A DNA stretch of 64,000 nucleotides from WJMT01 sp964599635 (lineage in GTDB: Bacteria; Acidobacteriota; Aminicenantia; Aminicenantales; Aminicenantaceae), in NCBI GenBank assembly GCA_964599635.1, contig CAZRGM010000011.1, forward strand, positions 12,484 to 76,483, in the 5' to 3' direction. A program made the translations under genes and the position numbers. The notes below the pieces were generated by a model. It did no database searches, had not been told where the DNA came from, and worked only from the letters and a program-made list of their open reading frames with translations. Shown one piece after another: positions 61,550 to 64,000 of this stretch. Position 1 is the first letter of the stretch; the number at the start of each line of letters is the position of its first letter.

Positions 61550-62283
61550 ATAAATCCAATCTAATTATGACCGCTTTCAACAACGCTATAAAAAAAATTC
61601 AATCAGACAAGATATGTATGGTTTCAGACATTTTTTGGGATCCTCTCCTTATCGACAAGAGCGCCGACTTCTTTCACACTCCTCGAGGAAGAGCTATCCC
61701 TTTTAGCACAGGATTGAAACTCGGAAACCTTAAACTAAAAGTAGCTGCTTTTATAGGCGACTTAGCCACAATCGGAGGGAATCATCTCATGCATGCCTCA
61801 AGAAGAGATATAGAGCTTCTTGTCATATGCATCAATAATTTTGTCTACAAGGGAATCGGAAATTTTACTGCCACGAAATTTTCCACCTATAGTGATTTGG
61901 ATCGTCCCTTTAACATTCCCCACCTTGCCAAATCGTGTGGCTCTGTCTTTGTGGCCAGATGGACAGCCATGCATACAAAAGAACTCACCAATACAATTTT
62001 TGAAGCACTGAATAAGCCAGGTTTATCGGTGATTGAAGTGATATCCCCCGGTGCAAACTATTTTGCAGGAGTTGAAAACTCAAAAAAAGAAAGTGAAATG
62101 CTGAAATATTATTATGAGAATTCAGAAATAAAAAACAATGAAGATACCCAAAACCTTGATATAGAGCCTGGCAAAAAAATCGTCGTTGGAAAATTTGTAG
62201 ATCGAAAAAGAGTAACATTTATTGATTCTTATAATGCCCAGCTCTCCCGTACTTTAGGTGATAAATTTATGAGGTACCGATAA
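61546..62283 (+). CDS. Degenerate 2-oxoacid:ferredoxin oxidoreductase beta subunit (beta-2)
   Basis: This 245-residue protein aligns with beta-1 over its whole length (HTPRGRAIPFSTGLKLGN, IGGNHLMHASRRDIELLVIC, GLSVIEVISPGANYFAG, GKKIVVGKFVDR). All cluster cysteines are missing: no CPGCG, MVSDIFWDP where beta-1 has SGIGC, and SPGANYF for SPCAMYY. The TPP motif GDGDL has shrunk to GDL (71-73). It therefore probably binds neither thiamine diphosphate nor a cluster, and is likely to be a structural partner. The reading frame is intact and overlaps alpha-2, so it is still under selection. Confidence 0.85.
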   Translation: MNKSNLIMTAFNNAIKKIQSDKICMVSDIFWDPLLIDKSADFFHTPRGRAIPFSTGLKLGNLKLKVAAFIGDLATIGGNHLMHASRRDIELLVICINNFVYKGIGNFTATKFSTYSDLDRPFNIPHLAKSCGSVFVARWTAMHTKELTNTIFEALNKPGLSVIEVISPGANYFAGVENSKKESEMLKYYYENSEIKNNEDTQNLDIEPGKKIVVGKFVDRKRVTFIDSYNAQLSRTLGDKFMRYR

Positions 62284-62323
62284 TCGACATAAGAGGAAGA
62301 CCTCTGTTGTTACGGAGAATAAA

Positions 62324-62875
62324 ATGACTGAAATAAGATTTTCTGGTTTCGGAGGCCAAGGAATCATAAGGTGCGGCCTGATTGCTGGTAAAGCTGTCTC
62401 CCTCTATGGAGGTAAGTTTGCCACCATGAATCAGAGCTTTGGACCTGAAGCCCGGGGAGGCGCCTGCAGCTCCCAGCTTATCGTTTCGGATGAGAGAGTC
62501 TTATACCCCTACATCACCCGACCTGACATCCTGGTTTGCATGTCTCATGAAGCCTATGAAACCTATCATACTGAACTCAAAGACGACGGTATCCTTATCA
62601 CTGACCAAGACCTGCTCAAACCCGCCATAAAAAAAGACACAATAAAGCACTATTCTATACCTGCCACAAGGTTTGCCGAGGAGCTGGGGAATCGGATCTT
62701 TGCCAACCTGGTCATCATGGGTTTTCTAACCGCCATTACCAAGATCACAACCCCAGATGTGATGAAAAAAGCGCTCCCCGGTTTGGTGCCAGATCGATAT
62801 ATCGAACAGAATAAAAAAGCCTTTGATAAAGGCTATGATTATGGACTCAACGTCCTTCAAGAAAAAATTCAATAA
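62324..62875 (+). CDS. 2-oxoacid:ferredoxin oxidoreductase gamma subunit
   Basis: This 183-residue protein has the gamma pattern IRFSGFGGQGIIRCGLIAGK, FATMNQSFGPEARGGACSSQ and ILVCMSHEAYETYHTELKDD. It is the only gamma gene of the operon, so it may serve both alpha/beta pairs. It starts 41 bases after beta-2 and ends the operon. Confidence 0.92.
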   Translation: MTEIRFSGFGGQGIIRCGLIAGKAVSLYGGKFATMNQSFGPEARGGACSSQLIVSDERVLYPYITRPDILVCMSHEAYETYHTELKDDGILITDQDLLKPAIKKDTIKHYSIPATRFAEELGNRIFANLVIMGFLTAITKITTPDVMKKALPGLVPDRYIEQNKKAFDKGYDYGLNVLQEKIQ

Positions 62876-62898
62876 CTTTTTAGATTTTATTCTATTAT

Positions 62899-63348
62899 CT
62901 AACCCTCTACTTCGAAATCTCCACCCCTGCTTTTGCTTTCTGTCTCCCCTTCTTTCTGCTCATAAAACTTCTGTTCCAAGGCAATAATTTTAACTAAGCT
63001 TCCAGGATAGTTCTGCTTCCTTTTTTCCCCATAGGGATTAAACTGAACTCCAGTCTGATATTTATAGCTTTTTCCCGGATTTGCTGCTGACCATCTGACC
63101 TTTCCTAGAAGATTTAAAGGAACCCTCTCCCCAGGCAAGGAAACTTTCATTTTAATTTTAACATTGATATCTAGCTTATTCTGACAGACAAATCGAAGCC
63201 CTCCCCGACTCAAATCAAGCACAGGACAAAATTCCTCTCCATATTTTTTCTTTAAATTGGGAAAAAAACGATAGGTTTTATAACGGACTGTGGCCCCGGG
63301 TATCTCAAATCTGACACAGGCTCTTCTTTCTATTCCCTTTTTCGCCAT
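62899..63348 (-). CDS. PilZ domain protein
   Basis: This 149-residue protein has both PilZ signatures, ERRACVRFEIPGATVRY (RxxxR-like, R-A-C-V-R) near residue 8 and LDLSRGGLRFVCQ near residue 44. GVQFNPYGEKRKQ ends the barrel. It is probably a c-di-GMP receptor. It is convergent with the gamma gene and preceded by a good promoter. Confidence 0.8.
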   Translation of the reverse strand: MAKKGIERRACVRFEIPGATVRYKTYRFFPNLKKKYGEEFCPVLDLSRGGLRFVCQNKLDINVKIKMKVSLPGERVPLNLLGKVRWSAANPGKSYKYQTGVQFNPYGEKRKQNYPGSLVKIIALEQKFYEQKEGETESKSRGGDFEVEG

Positions 63349-63404
63349 ACACGACTCCTTTGAATATCCCTATAGCAATGATTTCCTTTTCGGACTCATC
63401 TCAA

Positions 63405-63432
63405 TTTATAACAAATCCTCCCTAAAAGTCAA
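63405..63432 (-). promoter_or_regulatory. Sigma-70-type promoter of the PilZ gene
   Basis: On the minus strand TTGACT (63432-63427) and TATAAA (63410-63405) are 16 bases apart, about 57 bases before the ATG. Confidence 0.6.
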
Positions 63433-63543
63433 TGTTTAAATAGGGTAAGCCGATGGAGTAAGATCGGTGAGAAAGATTTAAGTTTTTCTGGTTTTTCGGA
63501 TTTTTCTGGTCTATCTGGTTGATAAGAAGCGAGAAAGGCCCAC

Positions 63544-63575
63544 TGAAATTTGGGTGTGACTTGTGCTCCCTAAAG
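63544..63575 (-). repeat. Family-1 repeat fragment (3' terminus)
   Basis: TGAAATTTGGGTGTGACTTG followed by TGCTCCCTAAAG matches the terminal part of the copy at 11000. It ends where a long hairpin begins. The matching other end is not found here, so this is a fragment. Confidence 0.65.
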
Positions 63576-63576
63576 T

Positions 63577-63629
63577 TTTCATAGGGAAAGGGCAAGGGAT
63601 TCATCATCCCTTTTCCTTCTCCTATGAAA
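63577..63629. repeat. Long imperfect hairpin related to the one at 16692
   Basis: Two 24-base arms (TTTCATAGGGAAAGGGCAAG continuing GGGAT, and its near-complement) flank a TCATC loop with four mismatches. The apex GGGAT/ATCCC is the same as in the 18-bp hairpin at 16692-16732. It lies between two family-1 pieces. Confidence 0.5.
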
Positions 63630-63690
63630 CCATTTTGAATCGTGAATCATCAAGGTTAGATATCCTATACATTAACAACACATGCTTGAA

Positions 63691-63877
63691 GAAAATTCAG
63701 GTGTGGCTGAAGCGACATGATAGATTTAGCCTTCGGATGAGGCTTTTGGAGGGCATCCGGCGGAGCCGGGCGCTGAGTATGTTTGACCCACGGACGGGGG
63801 GAGTTACGGAAGCGCTGAGAAAAACGAAGGAGAATGGCGTTAAAAATCTATCCGAGAGTAAAGCCATACCTGATTAT
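63691..63877 (+). repeat. Family-1 dispersed repeat, near-complete copy (R4)
   Basis: The element keeps the left end GAAAATTCAGGTGTGGCT and the right end AGCCATACCTGA, which still pair over 12 bases with one G-U-type pair. The internal hairpin is TCCGGC-GGA-GCCGGG and the conserved core GACCCACGGACGGGGGGAG is present. The rest of the last 650 bases (63349-64000) holds the PilZ promoter, the fragment and hairpin above, and no gene I can support. Confidence 0.75.
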
Positions 63878-64000
63878 AACCTCGGCTCGCCTGAAAGGTA
63901 AAAAATGCCGATAATAAGATAAATCTTAAACTTCATAATCCTCTAAATCTTAAGAATCATGAAATAAATAATAAAAATCCCCCTTATCAAGCTCATCAAT

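Noticed and set aside
63563..63901. Open frame of 112 codons over the hairpin and family-1 copy near the window end
   Set aside because: It spans a hairpin and a repeat with no coding signal. Only the repeat core part recurs, and elsewhere that part is frameshifted.
1..64000. tRNA, rRNA, CRISPR arrays, prophage or transposase genes
   Set aside because: None could be recognised by reading the sequence on either strand. Short tRNA genes could still be missed without a covariance search.

Overview
The window is AT-rich bacterial chromosome from a Gram-negative organism. Lipid A and Kdo genes (lpxB, waaA), an apolipoprotein N-acyltransferase and a Tat substrate all point to a diderm envelope. 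HdrABC, ferredoxin-dependent 2-oxoacid oxidoreductases and AmrS point to an anaerobe or microaerophile. The mix (several type I phosphodiesterases, PilZ proteins, Hdr/OFOR, DUF6599 and DUF362 proteins) resembles uncultured Acidobacteriota or Aminicenantes-like bacteria, but that placement is inference. No rRNA, tRNA, CRISPR array, phage or transposase gene was recognised.

Layout. 1-3.2 kb: a HEAT-repeat protein cut by the window edge and an HD-GYP protein that share an N-terminal domain. 3.3-11 kb: three alkaline-phosphatase-superfamily phosphodiesterases (soluble, membrane-anchored, Tat-exported), a 63-residue RHH-like protein, an Oxa1/EMC3-like membrane protein and a lipoprotein. 11.3-14.8 kb: two ABC exporter pairs. 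15-19.1 kb: a phosphoglycerate mutase whose halves are in swapped order (circular permutation), an M23 peptidase and waaA. 19.3-25 kb: a Lys/Glu-rich protein, rpsO-pnp, three pseudopilin-like genes and lpxB. 25-32 kb: DUF192, pcm, a deoxyhypusine-synthase-like gene, coaE, a PilZ/LuxR cluster, proS and an HU-like gene. 32-39.3 kb: NfeD protease, slipin, SPOR protein, lnt, prfB with its programmed frameshift, a short mazG, DUF1844 and ribF. 39.6-43.5 kb: pyrR-pyrB-pyrC, rnc and a Mth938-like gene. 43.8-51.8 kb: an AI-2E-type permease, a REC-GGDEF/Hpt signalling pair and a DUF6599/DUF362/AmrS/spermidine-synthase-like group. 51.9-62.9 kb: an eleven-gene electron-transfer operon. A PilZ gene and repeats close the window.

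The operon at 51.9-62.9 kb is the most striking metabolic locus. It encodes HdrA, HdrC, HdrB, a fumarate-reductase-like iron-sulfur subunit and flavoprotein, and two 2-oxoacid:ferredoxin oxidoreductase alpha/beta pairs with one ferredoxin and one gamma subunit. The second beta subunit has lost the iron-sulfur cysteines and the thiamine-diphosphate motif. The first alpha subunit has changed its substrate-site motif. One live and one dead active site in a single heteromer is the natural reading. The complex probably couples 2-oxoacid oxidation to Hdr and fumarate/succinate chemistry.

Two families of dispersed non-coding repeats run through the intergenic spaces. Family 1 is about 190 bp with 18-bp terminal inverted repeats. 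The termini differ between copies yet remain complementary, and an internal hairpin covaries too. Copies sit against stop codons between convergent genes, and one remnant supplies the last codons of mazG. Family 2 is a shorter element around the core CTATTCATAAAAAAATGG.
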